Source: Diphasiastrum complanatum
Lineage: Eukaryota > Streptophyta > Lycopodiopsida > Lycopodiales > Lycopodiaceae
NCBI GenBank assembly: GCA_029204225.1
Contig: CM055108.1
Coordinates: 26,219,303-26,277,302, forward strand
Direction of reading: 5' to 3'
Length of the DNA: 58,000 bases
Each line of letters begins with the position of its first letter. Position 1 is the stretch's first letter. The notes under the pieces were generated by a model. That model had not been told where the DNA came from. It did not search any database and saw only the letters and a list, made by a program, of their open reading frames with translations. Of this stretch, positions 32,101 through 42,759 are shown in pieces. Made by a program: the position numbers and the translations under genes.

Positions 32101-33051
32101 AGTGGCCTATTACATCCATTGGATATTCCTACTAGAAAGTAATAAAGTATTTCTATGGATTTTGTGGTCAGGCTTCCACGTACAAGGAAGGGCCATGATT
32201 TTGTTTGGGTCATTGTTGACAGACTTATGAAGTTTGCTCAATTTATTCCAACTAAAACTATGGTTAAAGCTTCAGAACTAGCTCAACTTTTTGTTGAGAA
32301 GCTTTTTTGACTTTACGGGTTGCCTTGCTATATTGTCAATGATCATGACCCAAAATCCATTGGGAATTTTTGGCAAACAGTGTTTGAAAGGTTGGAAACA
32401 ACTTTGAGTATGAGTTTTACATATCATCCAGAATCAGATGGTTAAATGGAAAGGACTAATCAGACAATGAAGGACATGCTTCAAGGATATGTGGGCCATC
32501 GGCAGTCTAACTGGAAAAGTTATCTTCCACTGGTGGAATTTGCATATAATAGTGCAAAACATTCAATGCCCGGATTCAACCCTTTCATGCTTATGTATGG
32601 TTATCAACCTCGATCACCGATTAGTGTTGGCATGAAGAACCTAAGGGTGCAAGCCGCAGCTAATTTCCTTGCGGATATGCGAGAAATATTATAGCTGGCT
32701 AAAGATGGCATAAGAAGTGTCCAAGACAAGGTGAGGCACTATGCTGATCTATCTCAAAACCATAGAGAATTCAATGTCAATTACATGGTGTTTTTGAAGG
32801 TCTCTACTCACGCTAGGGGCTTGAAAATCGGTAAGTGTGTAAAGTTGGCGCCTAGGTATTGCAGTCCTTTTAAGGTTATTCTAGTGATTAACAAGGTCGC
32901 ATACAAACTAGACCTTCCAACTAATGTTGAAATTCATCTTGTTTTTCACGTTAGTAAGTTAAAATCCTCATTGGGGGTTGGGAAAACCCTAGTCCATGTG
33001 GAAGATCTAGTAGAGCTTCTTCATTATGAGTCCGTGAGTGGACCACCTTGA
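29190..33051 (+). pseudogene. Gypsy G3 gag-pol, chromovirus-like
   Basis: Gag remnant 29220-29580 (PDGKALVWWED, LTWKAFCLVFKE, YQFIQDFHEYFNPLYSEIPP). Zinc knuckle CFKCSGEGHLARDC at 29728-29769. Protease at 29880-30110, where the usual DSG reads DMG (VLFDMGSTHNFI). RT with HPYRMSASEEAEIQKQL, WASPVVLVAKRDG, FTKIDLISGYDQIRIK, LPFGLTNAPTTFQQMM and FFDDILVFS at about 30899. RNase H is badly frameshifted (31380-31690, IDHQTLCYFYDATN). Integrase has SMDFVVRLPRTRKGHDFVWV, VNDHDPKS and MERTNQTMKDML, and a C-terminal segment (APRYCSPFKVI, HLVFHVSKLK) to the stop at 33051. At least ten stops are present. A chromodomain, expected after HVSKLK, was not recognised. Left and right LTRs are absent. Confidence 0.92.
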
Positions 33052-34919
33052 TGCTTTTGTTATGGCTAACAAAAAGGATGGAATGGAAAAGGAAATTGGT
33101 CTCAACTTTCCAAAGTTCCCTGTTAGCACCAATAAGATTGGTGGATCTTATGCAAAGTCTAACAAGCTTCCTTATGCTAGATCTAGGTCAAGATCTAATA
33201 TGCTTCTTGGAGATGTTCATCTTTGTGCTAACTTGGCTAGTTATAAGGATAATGATGCTTCTTCAATGGTTCTTCATGGCAAGTGCAACCATGCAAAAGG
33301 TAAAGAAAGAGCTAACTTCATCAATGGAGGTGAAGGGTGTTGTTAATGATTTCTTTGATCATATGGAAAAGGATGTTGCTAGGTGCATTCATGAAGGAGG
33401 TGGTTCTTCTACATTCTTTTGTGATGAGTCCAAGAAAGTCATTTTTGCAGCAAGTGGAGTCACATGTCTTCATAAAGAGAGTAGATCAAATGGTTCTATC
33501 AAGAGACTTGGTGAGGGAGATAGTCACAAGTCAAGAAGAAGAGAAATATGTGAAGTGTTCACAGTAGGATGTAATTTGAATGATGTCATTGTGAATGATA
33601 GTGAAGAAGAATCATTATCATATGAGTCATTACCTAAAACATTGAGTAGAAGTCCTTGTTTGAAAAAAGAGAGCACTTCAATCATCCTTATGTTGAAGGT
33701 ACTAATCATTTTTTTCATGGCTTCTAATGTCTTTGAGGTTTCTACTTCTTATGATACAATCATTAAGAGGGAGTCTTATGAAGGAAAGAGCAATGGAGAT
33801 TGGTTCTTGGGAAAATCCAAGGCATGGATCTCACATCTCTTCAACTCAAAGGATTCTATGATTATGAATTGATCACTCATGATCAAGATGGCAAAAGGTT
33901 GGTTGGAGAAAACTTCATGGAACAAATCGAGAGGCAATTTCTTAGGCAAGGGAGATCTCATTGGTGAGCTTATTGAGGTTTTTTATGGACTCAAGAAGGC
34001 TGGATTTATTAGGTTTGATACTCATCTTCACCTACTCTACTTCATGTTGGATGAAAAGTTTGGAATCTATCTTTTGATTTATGATGGTGACATTGGTGGC
34101 ATTGTTTTCACTAACCTTTGTGGAAATTCGAGATGAAGCATTGATGAGATTTGTTGGATCAAGATCATATGTTTGAGAGGGAGTATTTCCAGAGGTTCAG
34201 GTTTGAAGATATTTATATCTTTTATATCCTTGATGTTCAAGAGAAAGGTAAGCAAGTGGAAGCGACTCACTTTGCTTTACTCACATGTTTTGGAGAATCT
34301 TCTTGTGTAGATGATGCTATGCTAATGGATATTGGTTCTCATGGTATTCAGGCTAGAAAATCAAGTAATGGATCTGGAAAACAAAGTTTGTTCAATGAAT
34401 TTGATGGTCAAGAGGAAGATCAAGAGGTTGGTCTCAAAGGGCTTCAACAACACAAAAGAAAAGGTGGCAATTTGGAGCTAGTCAAGAGCATCAAAAGAAG
34501 GTCAATTGGCAAAGATGTTTTGGATTTATTTTTGCAAGAGTCTTTAAACTCAAGTAAGGTCAAAGGAGCAGCAAGAAAGTGTTGTTCAAGTTTACTTTAC
34601 TTGTTCTATCTCATGTTTGAGCAACTTCATGTGAATGTGTGCAAATTGTCAAGATATGGACAAACTAGCTACATTGTCTTGCAATATCTTATTGTTGGAG
34701 TTGTACTAGCATTCTTGGCTAGTTTTGGAAATGGAGATGGAGATGGAGATGGAGATGGAGATGGAGGCTCATTCATGGAGTTTTATGGTGGAGACATATC
34801 AATGGAGACATATCAAGAAAGGACAAAGTTGGAGGAGACAAGCAAGCAAATGGTCATCATTCACATTTATTGTTTGGTTGCTGTAATTTTCCAGAGAGTT
34901 CAAAGTTTAAAACATGGAG
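33052..34919 (+). pseudogene. Rearranged Copia-A relative carrying the same non-RT module
   Basis: Three open blocks. 33048-33872 has a segment resembling the pre-integrase/integrase joint of Copia-A (KSNKLPYARSRSRS against KSHRLPYTRSISRS), then about 175 codons I do not recognise. 33880-34135 holds a degraded RT (FYGLKKAGFIRFDTHL, LLIYDGDIGGIVF; YVDD lost). 34151-34954 starts with KGKQVEATHFALLT, like the RT lead-in of Copia-A (KGKQVVSGNYVAFLT), then passes into the shared module: SSCVDDAM, KSSNGSGKQSLFNEFDGQ, GAARKCCSSLLYLFYLMFEQ, VCKLSRYG. A (ATGGAG)6 tract then stands where Copia-A has about 220 more bases, followed by GGSFMEF. Homology to Copia-A ends at about 34919. The RT fragment precedes the RT lead-in, so the order is scrambled. 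No LTR of the Copia-A type was found here. Confidence 0.8.
34731..34766 (+). repeat. (ATGGAG)6 microsatellite
   Basis: Six perfect hexamers in the module frame, coding alternating Gly-Asp. They replace the middle of the module relative to Copia-A. Confidence 0.92.
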
Positions 34920-35243
34920 TGTTGGAAAGTTTGCAGAACCCAAGGCAATCCTAACCCTAGTAAGTGAGAGGGATTTGGCGCCCTACGTGTGTAAGTCCAA
35001 CCCAATGATCACATAGTTATTTGATAATTAGGAAGTCAATAAAAGGACTTTAGGCCTTTTTGCGGGACTTTAGGGTTAATGTGAATGTTAGACTTAGATG
35101 TGGATCTTCCATTCATGCTGAAATCTGAGATATGCTATCGCTCTCATGGGAACGAGCCTACGCGTGACAACTAACTTCATCTCCTTGATGCTAGATTGCT
35201 TAGATCTTGGGTTGAGGATAGGCTAGGAAAGAAACCCACTACA
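34920..35243 (+). repeat. Gypsy G5 5' LTR (probable)
   Basis: Starts TGTTGGAAAG where homology to Copia-A stops, and ends CCACTACA four bases before a PBS. No partner LTR was found, so the ends rest on TG...CA, the PBS and the homology break. Confidence 0.6.
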
Positions 35244-35247
35244 ATTT

Positions 35248-35260
35248 TGGCACCGTTTTC
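35248..35260 (+). promoter_or_regulatory. G5 primer-binding site
   Basis: TGGCACCGTTTTC, close to the TGGCGCCGTTGCC site of plant Gypsy elements and of G4. Confidence 0.75.
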
Positions 35261-36637
35261 AGAGAGCTACGCCAATTTTTTTAGTTTGCAGCATGTTTGT
35301 TGGATGTTTAGCTTGCATTAGGCATCTTGTTGTGGCATGAATAGTGTTAAAACTGCATTTAGGATTAGTTTGGAAGTAATTTTGCCTAATTTGAGTGGAT
35401 TTGCTTATTTGAAATCTAATCTGATTATTGGATAGGAGAAGCTATTTAGATTACCATTCTTAAAATCCATCTAGATCTAAGAAATCTGAAAAAACAACAA
35501 AAATCGGTCAAATCTGCCAGATCTTGGTCAGAAAGAGACAAAATTGACATTAGAGCTAATAACTGTTTACCCTCTTCCAAGAAACGTTTATCGAGTTGCA
35601 GGCACCTTCGATTTCAATCATAGAACCTTCAGTTTGAAGGGCAAATATTCCTTCCTAGCATATTTTCAAAAACATCAGAAAAACCATCAAAAAACACCAA
35701 AAAAATACCCAAAACCCTAAAAATACAAAAAAAAACATTCTTCCGATTTGCTGTGCATAGGTGTGATTCAGATCTATCTACCGCTAGGTCGGCGAACGTT
35801 ATTCTAAAAATAGAAAGTCAAAGTAAATGTTCATCGAGAAATGGATAAACTTTTGTGAGATCTTAATACCTTTTCACAAAATTTTCAATTTCTAGAAAGA
35901 ACCTTCGCCAAAAACCTTTGCCAAAGTCTGTGTTAGTCTGATTTACTATTCCAATTCATTAGTGAGTTCGGCGATCGTTAAGCAGAGGCCACGTGTCATA
36001 TTGTTCCATTTTTGTCAAAAAAAAATTTTTTTTTGCAAAAATAGTAGTATTATGTTTGTAACGTTCACCAAAAACTTCGATGAAACTTCTGAGGATTGTA
36101 TTTATAGTAAGTTATTATTTTTGAGTTCGATGATTGTTAATTTTATCACAATCTAGAAAAATCTCCATTTTTACCCTCACCAAACTACAAAAGCCATACT
36201 TTTGAGCAGAAGGAACCTTCGCCAGTTCCACCCTAGTTTTATCTGAGTCAAATTCCTTATCTGAGAGTTCGACGAAGGTTATTTTACCAAATTTGTCAGA
36301 AAAATCTTGATCAAAGATTTTTTTACCAAAAATAATATTGATGAACCTTCGCCGAGTCAACCTTTACCTAGAAATCCTTTGCCAGTACTATTTTTAGATT
36401 TTGATTTTCCATATCAAGCCTCTGTCAAATTTTTGGTCAATTCTGTTACAATTTGACTCTGATTTCAAGAATTCATCATTCTGAGACGTGTCAATCGCTT
36501 GATCTCATAGATCTTTTTCCAAAAATCAGAAATTTGAATATTTTCAAGTGAAAGAAATTTTGAAGATCTGAACTGAAATAGATTCTGATCAAAAATCTAG
36601 ATCCAATCTCATTGTCTGATTGATTTGATTTGTAAAA
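35261..36637 (+). other. G5 untranslated leader with alternating inverted decamers
   Basis: About 1.4 kb between PBS and gag without coding potential. Between 35583 and 36383 a decamer like GGCGAASGTT and its complement recur, largely in alternating orientation. The leader is long for a Gypsy element and rich in CAAAAA/TTTTT tracts. A role in RNA folding or packaging is only inference. Confidence 0.7.
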
Positions 36638-37062
36638 ATGGCTGCTCTTGGAGGTGCTCCTCAAGAAGTCAATCCAATCATTGTTAGGAGATCACCCCAT
36701 TTGGATCTACCTAAGTACAATGGATTAACGAATCCAGTTAGATTTCTCCAAATGTTGTTGAATCTTGTGATGTCAATGGCGAAGTTTTTCCTCAAGATAA
36801 ACTTAAGCTATTTCCAATGGTCTTAATGGGCGCAGCACAAGACTGGTATTATAATCAAGATGAGATTGAGCGTACATATTGGGAAATGGTTAAACGAGCC
36901 CTTATCACATGGTTCAAACCTTGAAAATTTATGGAAGACCTGTCCACGGGCTCTTCAAGGCCTCTTTAGAATCTATTTAACTGATCAAGACGCCCTCCAA
37001 CAAGCTTTTACAGCTCTGAAAAAGATCTTCTACAGTGGAAGATCCACAATTTTTCACTTGTA
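36638..37062 (+). pseudogene. Gypsy G5 gag, N-terminal part
   Basis: ATG at 36638: MAALGGAPQEVNPIIVRRSP, then HLDLPKYNGLTNPVRFL. A frameshift follows, then ESCDVNGEVFPQDKLKLFPM with WYYNQDEIERTYWEMVKRAL, similar in layout to the gag piece at 14661-15000. Another shift at about 36920 leads to an unassigned tail. It is then interrupted by a Copia LTR scrap. The start is well supported by the preceding leader. Confidence 0.78.
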
Positions 37063-37066
37063 AACC

Positions 37067-37605
37067 CTAAGCCAGAGTTTCTACACCCTTCCTAGCACTT
37101 GGTAGCTTTTATACAATTCTTCAATAGGCAAATCCTCTTTCTCTGAGATCATCCTACTATTGGGAATCCATTGCTTCAATTGCTTCACAAAGTTATGCAC
37201 CAATACTTCACTTTATGTCTCCAACCCGCCGTAAACCCCGAATTCTCAGAAAACTGTACTTCTCCTGAAGCTCTCTTCAACGATGACATTGTATTGTGTA
37301 CATTCCCTATATGGCTCTGATACCAACTTAGAATTTGCTTCGAACAGGAACACAGATCATGCTACATAGTAACATAGACAGAAAACACTCTCCACAGCAA
37401 GCTCACATAGCAACTGTATTTTTTAAAATGAAATTACACTATACATATAGTTCTTCACTCAAGCAACCCATGCATGACCCAGGTTGCTATTGGCGGAACG
37501 CGTGTCCCGTCGACTTGCCTCGTGGTGAGGCCAACTGATCCTTATCGACTGATAAGACCCACAGTATAGTAGCACAGTGATTCTACTTTAATTCTAACTC
37601 CAACA
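37067..37605 (-). mobile_element. Copia LTR with primer-binding site, minus orientation, truncated
   Basis: On the minus strand an LTR of about 280 bp (37605 to 37326) starts TGTTGGAGTTAGAATT and ends in an AATTCTAAG stretch. It is followed by a full PBS TGGTATCAGAGCC (37313-37325) and about 245 bp of leader without a recognisable gag. The short LTR would also suit a TRIM-like element, but no second LTR is present. It sits between the two parts of G5 gag. Confidence 0.72.
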
Positions 37606-37675
37606 GCATTTGGAGTCTATTAAAATCTCCATGCAGAAAAGAGAAGATATTAGGATATGAGGTAGTGGATTAAAC

Positions 37676-38945
37676 ATTTGCAAGAAGAAGAGGAGCTTGA
37701 AGCCTCTAAAGTTGCAGCCAAAGTCCATATTTCACCTGTGCAACCATTGAATAATCCACAAACCGATATAATACTCAGTTTTCTCATCATGAAGAACCCT
37801 TCATGATGACTGAATCAGAAGTGCCACAAACAAAGTTACTCACGAATATTTTATCTAGTAAGATAGATATTACATTAGGAGAATTTCTGAAGTTGGTGCC
37901 AAAAGCAAAGGAGGTATTAGCACAAGAGTTTACTCAAACTGAACCAAAAGCTCATAAGAAACCACTTTTTTGTGTTGGATTTGAAGAATCTAATGAGGTA
38001 CTCTATGTCGGAGCAGCCAGTGAGCAAAAAAATATCACTATGCCAATACAAGATGGACAATTTTTCAAAGAAGCAACCGTGATAGATGGAGGTTCGGGAT
38101 CTAACTTGATTTCAACAAAGCTATGTGCAAAGTGGGGCCTTACAAGGATTAAGCCTACGACTTTTGCCATTAAGCTAGTCGATCAAACTACAGTCCGTCC
38201 ACAAGGAATGGTTGAAGACATACCTCTCAAAATTGTTGGAGTATAGTTTGTCATTACTTTTGTAGTAATGCACTTACCTGACGCACCAAATGTCTACCGA
38301 GTCCTGTTGACACACCCATGGTTACGAGTTGCGCAAGTAATTTAAAACTAGGATACTGGAAAAATCACTTCTAAAAATCGTGAATGTGCAATCAAAGTTG
38401 ATCCAATCACTTGGACTATCAAACCAGTAGCCCAAAAAGAGGATGATGATTCATCAACAACAAATCATACCTGTGACTAACCAATAAAAATTTGGGGAGT
38501 TCATTATGACTCTCAAACCGATACTGTCAACTAGAATCAAGCTCTTGTAACAATCGATTGTACAGCAGGGTATATGTGTCAACAATATAATCAGTCCAAC
38601 TTGAGCGAGATTTCATTTTTGGATCGAACTTTGGATACACAGATCACTTTTCCTTTTAATGTGTTGAATGTAACTTGGATATCAGCAGAATCCATACCAG
38701 ATCTAATTGAAGATGAACTTATTCATGTGATTCACACCTTGACTTATGATGACAATGCAGAACTTACTCATGAGCAAATTCTAAATCATATGGATCCTAC
38801 CAGATTTGGAGTACGCGATATTCTTGATGAACCAACAATAAAACCGCCAAAAGTAGTTATATTGAAGGAAGACAAGATTACAGTATCAATGATGAAGGAA
38901 CAAGCTAAGCAACATTATAATACGATCCTGGAAATTCAAGGATGA
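37676..38945 (+). pseudogene. Gypsy G5 gag tail and protease region
   Basis: Starts with EEEELEASKVAAK. From 37803 an open frame contains the plant Gypsy protease ATVIDGGSGSNLISTKLCAK, then TFAIKLVDQTTVRP and GVVEDIPL-like MVEDIPLKIVG. The catalytic D is followed by GG, a variant common in this group. Beyond 38246 the sequence VLLTHPWLRVAQ and SKNRECAIKVDPIT continues with stops to 38945 (HYNTILEIQG), the spacer before RT. G2 has the equivalent region at 42760-43200. Confidence 0.85.
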
Positions 38946-38999
38946 TTCTTCAAGTCAGAGTTCTCGTGAGACATCACCATCCCAGAAGTTATCACCTTC

Positions 39000-39770
39000 G
39001 AAGAAGAATCCATCTTCTCAATTTCTCATTCTTCTTAGGAACAATGACAATTGGTGAAACCCAGTTAGTATGCTCGATCTCTTAAATGAAATTGGCTCCA
39101 AGCAATCTTGTAACTCTTTCTTTATCAAATCCATAACATTGGGATTACAACGATAGAACTTTGTGACCTTGGGAACTGCATCAGGTATTAAGATTATTCC
39201 TGGTGGTGGTAATTCTACAATGACTTTGATTTTGGAATAATCCGTCACAATGCCATGCCTTGATACCACATGCCCAAGAACAACTCCATGAGAAACCCAT
39301 ATCTGACACTTTTCTGGATTTAAGAAAATTTGGTACTTGTGACAACGTTCAAATACTCTTTCCAAACGTGGTTTGTATCTGTGCTATGGACTCCGAGGTC
39401 ATCTAAGTAAATTTCAAATAGTTTTTGTAGATAGTCTTTGAAAGCAATCCACATCACTCTTTGGAATGAACTAGGTGTATTACAGAGTCCAAAAGGCATT
39501 ACTTTATAAGCATAAGTGCTCCATTTTGTTGCAAAGGCTATTTTATGGCGATCCGTAGGTGCAATCTTGACCTGGTTGTATCCACTGAATCCATCTAAAA
39601 ATGTGTAAGCTTCTGTTCCAACAAGGCGATCCAAAATGCTTTCGGTAAAAGGTAACGAAAAGTAATTCTTTCATGTCACTTTGTTCAAGGCCCTGAGATC
39701 GCCTCCATGATCGATTCTTGCTAAGAAAGCTAAACAAAGATCCAAGACTAATTCTTTTGACAAAGAACAA
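39000..39770 (-). pseudogene. Inverted and permuted Gypsy RT piece inside G5
   Basis: On the minus strand: DLRALNKVT, then FLDGFSGYNQVKIAPTDRHK, MPFGLCNTPSSFQ, EIYLDDLGVHS (YLDD intact) and NPEKCQIWVSHGVVLGHVVS to IVELPPP (about 39215). It is then followed, not preceded, by the RT N-terminal region (VTKFYRCNPNVMDLIKKELQ, WVSPIVIVPKKN, to about 39000). Flanking G5 parts are on the plus strand and lack this RT core. The piece is thus inverted and circularly permuted. It could derive from G5 itself or from a sister copy. Confidence 0.82.
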
Positions 39771-39790
39771 TCAGATGAAGTCCAGCTGAT

Positions 39791-40675
39791 ATGTCAGAGC
39801 ATTTCAAACGCTATACTCTAAATGATGTGGGTATCATGTTACTAAAAGCACATCGTGAACCTGAAGAACAAGTGCCAAAATCGAAAGATATTTACGATGG
39901 CCCAGCTAGGACGCAGCCTATGAATCTTGCGGAACCAGGAGAATCAAAAAAGATTGTACAAGTTGGAGCACAACTTACTCCTGGACAGTTTCAAGCAATA
40001 TAGACATTGCTTATTAAGTATCAAGATTGCTTTGCTTGGACTTATAAAGATCTCAAAGGGATTCTGACATCAGTTACTGAGCATACCATGTTTATGTTTT
40101 TATGGGTCATGCAAATTATTATCAAATTTTCATTATATTCTTTGCTGATCTGGCAAGACCTATATACAAACTGACCATTGTTCCTATTTGGACAGTTGAG
40201 GCGTTAGAAGCCTTTGAAAATTGAAAAAAACATTAGCTTCGGCACTAATACTACGTTCTCTAGATTGGACGATTGAATTTCATGTTCACACTGATGCCTC
40301 GAAAGATGCTATTGGATCAGTTTTGACGCAGCCAGTGAATACAAGAAAGACTATCCCATACGATCTGCAAGTAGACAGCTTACGGATTTAGAGAAAAATT
40401 ATTTTACAACGGAACGTGAAGCATTAGCAATGATTTTTTCTGTAAAGAAATTTCGACATTATCTTATGGAAACGCACTTTGCATTTTATACGGATCACTA
40501 GTCTTGGTAAACAGGACGCGTCATACAGGGCGCATTGCAAGATGGTTATTGTTATTGACCGAATTTGACTTTCGAGTTGTGGTTCAAAAAAGTAAACAAC
40601 ATTATCTCGTTGACCATGTTTCAAGAATCAAATCCCTGCCAGTAAGTTCTCAACGAAGAGGTCAGATTGTAGTAC
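39791..40675 (+). pseudogene. Gypsy G5 pre-RT and RNase H, RT core missing
   Basis: MSEHFKRYTLNDVGIMLLKA, GPARTQPMNLAEP and VQVGAQLTPGQFQAI, then YQDCFAWTYKDLKGI: the pre-RT region that also opens G1 and G2. Near 40085 it jumps to the RT-RNase H connection (FLGHANYYQI-like) and RNase H: HVHTDASKDAIGSVLTQP, FTTEREALAMIFSVKKFRHY, FAFYTDH and ARWLLLLTEFDF. The frame is broken near 40335 and 40500. Homology ends at about 40660; integrase is absent. Confidence 0.88.
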
Positions 40676-40799
40676 TGTAGAATGCAAGATATGACAACGG
40701 ATATTTTTACCAATGCATTAAGTTTGGAAGCACATAGAAGATTTTGTGTTGAGCTAAGTTTGAAGGTCAAGACATTCAAAGATTCAGATTAAGGGGGAG
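40676..40799 (+). pseudogene. Copia RNase H C-terminal tail and polypurine tract
   Basis: MQDMTTDIFTNALSLEAHRR is the end of Copia RNase H (ADIFTKAL motif). It is followed by the purine tract AAGGGGGAG (40791-40799) next to the LTR. Confidence 0.8.
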
Positions 40800-41981
40800 T
40801 GTTGGATTCTTCTTCTTCTTACTAATCGACTAATCAGTTTTAATGTTCATCCATTGTTTATCCAGTTCTACAAATTTTTTCGTGTTTTTATAAAGGCAGA
40901 ATTACAAGTGTTTTTACACAGTCTGTAGAAATACACGGAGTTTGACAATAGTGTCGCATTTTTTGCCTGTCGAGAATCTCGTGTAAAAATGCAGTGTTGC
41001 CTTTTTCACATTTTTCGCCTGATAGGAATTACGAGTAAAAATGTAGAGTCACATTTTTTGCATTTTTCTAAGTGCCTCAAATGTTAAGGAAATGACTCTG
41101 GCAAAGTGTGGGCTAACCCCAAATGAGATTTAAGGGCACTGTCGGGTTTTTCGCAAAAAGTCGACACTGTCGTCTTTTTGCGACATTGTCACCTGTGGCA
41201 GTTTTAGTTCATTTCTATAGAGTAACAATTTTAGTTCATTTATGCAGACAGACTCTTTACGGCCAATTTCCACCACTTATCAGCAATCAATTTTTGAACT
41301 GGATGAATGCCAGCGGACACCAACTAACTGGCAATCACATTTGACGACCTAATTGCTTAGTATATATAGTTGTTCATATTCATATAGTTTTAAGAAATTC
41401 ATGACCAAGATCTAAAATATTATTGTGAATCGTGAAGGGGCTAAGTGTTATTACATGAAGCTTCCTGCGCTCTCATCAAGCAGATCATTCACAATCAGAA
41501 AGTATTGTTGTTAGCTCTCTATCAAGCTTTCAAGCTTGAACTCTCTTGAGCGTTCTAGCTCAGTCTTTTAGAGAATTATTTTAGAGTTGCTATTGCTCTA
41601 CTGCTTATCAGTAGAGCTGCTTATTATCAGACTTATTCTCAGTACAGCGACAGCTTAGGATGCGCAGTTTCTATTAGCTATTGTTTTGCGCTCATTAGCA
41701 TTTGATTTTGTTTTTTTGAATCAATCTTATCTTCTTATTGCGTTTAGTATATGTCAGAATGCATGCATCTCTGTATTGCTTTTGTAACTGATAAAAATTG
41801 TCTGAGAATTCAATACTTTATGTTTGGCTATGTAATCACTTAGTATCTAGCGATTTCAAAGTTAGTTGCTAAAGATTGAACGTGATTTTTCATCACTACT
41901 ACTTTGTTCAATTTTTTATAGGTGTAGTCATGTATTGGAAGTAGGAGTTTCCGCTGCAATTTATCCATCCTATTTCCAACA
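40800..41981 (+). repeat. Copia 3' LTR (C3-like), 1,182 bp
   Basis: Starts TGTTGGATTC and ends TTTCCAACA: 7-bp inverted termini TGTTGGA/TCCAACA, with the PPT directly upstream. TATATATAG lies near 41362. The end resembles 23392-23595. It abuts an L1-type gag on the minus strand. Confidence 0.85.
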
Positions 41982-41984
41982 CTT

Positions 41985-42755
41985 GTTCTTTCATTTCTAA
42001 TCTCTCTCTTTCTGTTGACTTCGGTCATGTCTCCTTCCTAACTCCGTCTTAGGATTAGCCTTCTTCTGCAATTGATCTTTGTCGTTGTAGGGAGCCTGAT
42101 CAGATTCATTCTTGTCATCATAGTGCTCTCTAGCCGCGACTTCCTCCTTGATGTCAATGATGGCTTTGTCGAAGGCCATTGTAAGATCTTTTGCCAGTAG
42201 GGTTCAGGTAGTCTACAATGATCTTGGTAGGGAACTTAGCAGATAGCGGAGCTTCTTCTCTTGTGAGACTATGTGTTTTGTTCCAACATTGTGCAGCGAC
42301 AAGAACATGTTCTTCATTTTTCTGATGAAGCTGGTGAGATCTTTGCCTTCCCATTTTAGATAGATAAGCTAATCCTCTGGATGCATGATTTGATTGCGTG
42401 ACTTGGTCTGAAATTTGCTGATGAGTGTATCTCACATCTCTCTAGCATTAGAGATTGATGTGAGGTCAAGGGTAATGTTGTCTTCGATGGAAGAGGAGAG
42501 GATAGCTACTGCTCTGTCCTTCTTCTCCTTCCATTCTCGAAGTTCCTTGCATGTGGTTGTAGGCATCTCTTCGGTGCCATCCACCCAGGGCCATAAAGCT
42601 TCTCCTCTCAGGATGAGTGGAGTCTTTACCTTCCAAACTAGGAAGTTTGATCCGTCTACCTCAAGGACTGTGCATATCTTCGATTGGATGTTACTAATGA
42701 AAGCCATAGCTTGGTTGTCCGACCTACAAGATTCGTCCCACAAACTTTGATTAAA
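41985..42755 (-). pseudogene. Copia L1-type gag, minus orientation
   Basis: From 42750 leftwards: SNIQSKICTVLEVDGSNFLV, then PWVDGTEEMPTTTCKELREW, AILSSSIEDNITLDLTSISN, SFIRKMKNMFLSLHN-like sequence with stops, and MAFDKAIIDIKEEVAAREHY. The same gag as 7858-8016 plus 14022-14580. It is cut at the LTR at 41981, and its own LTR and PBS are missing on the right. Confidence 0.9.
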
Positions 42756-42759
42756 TTGT

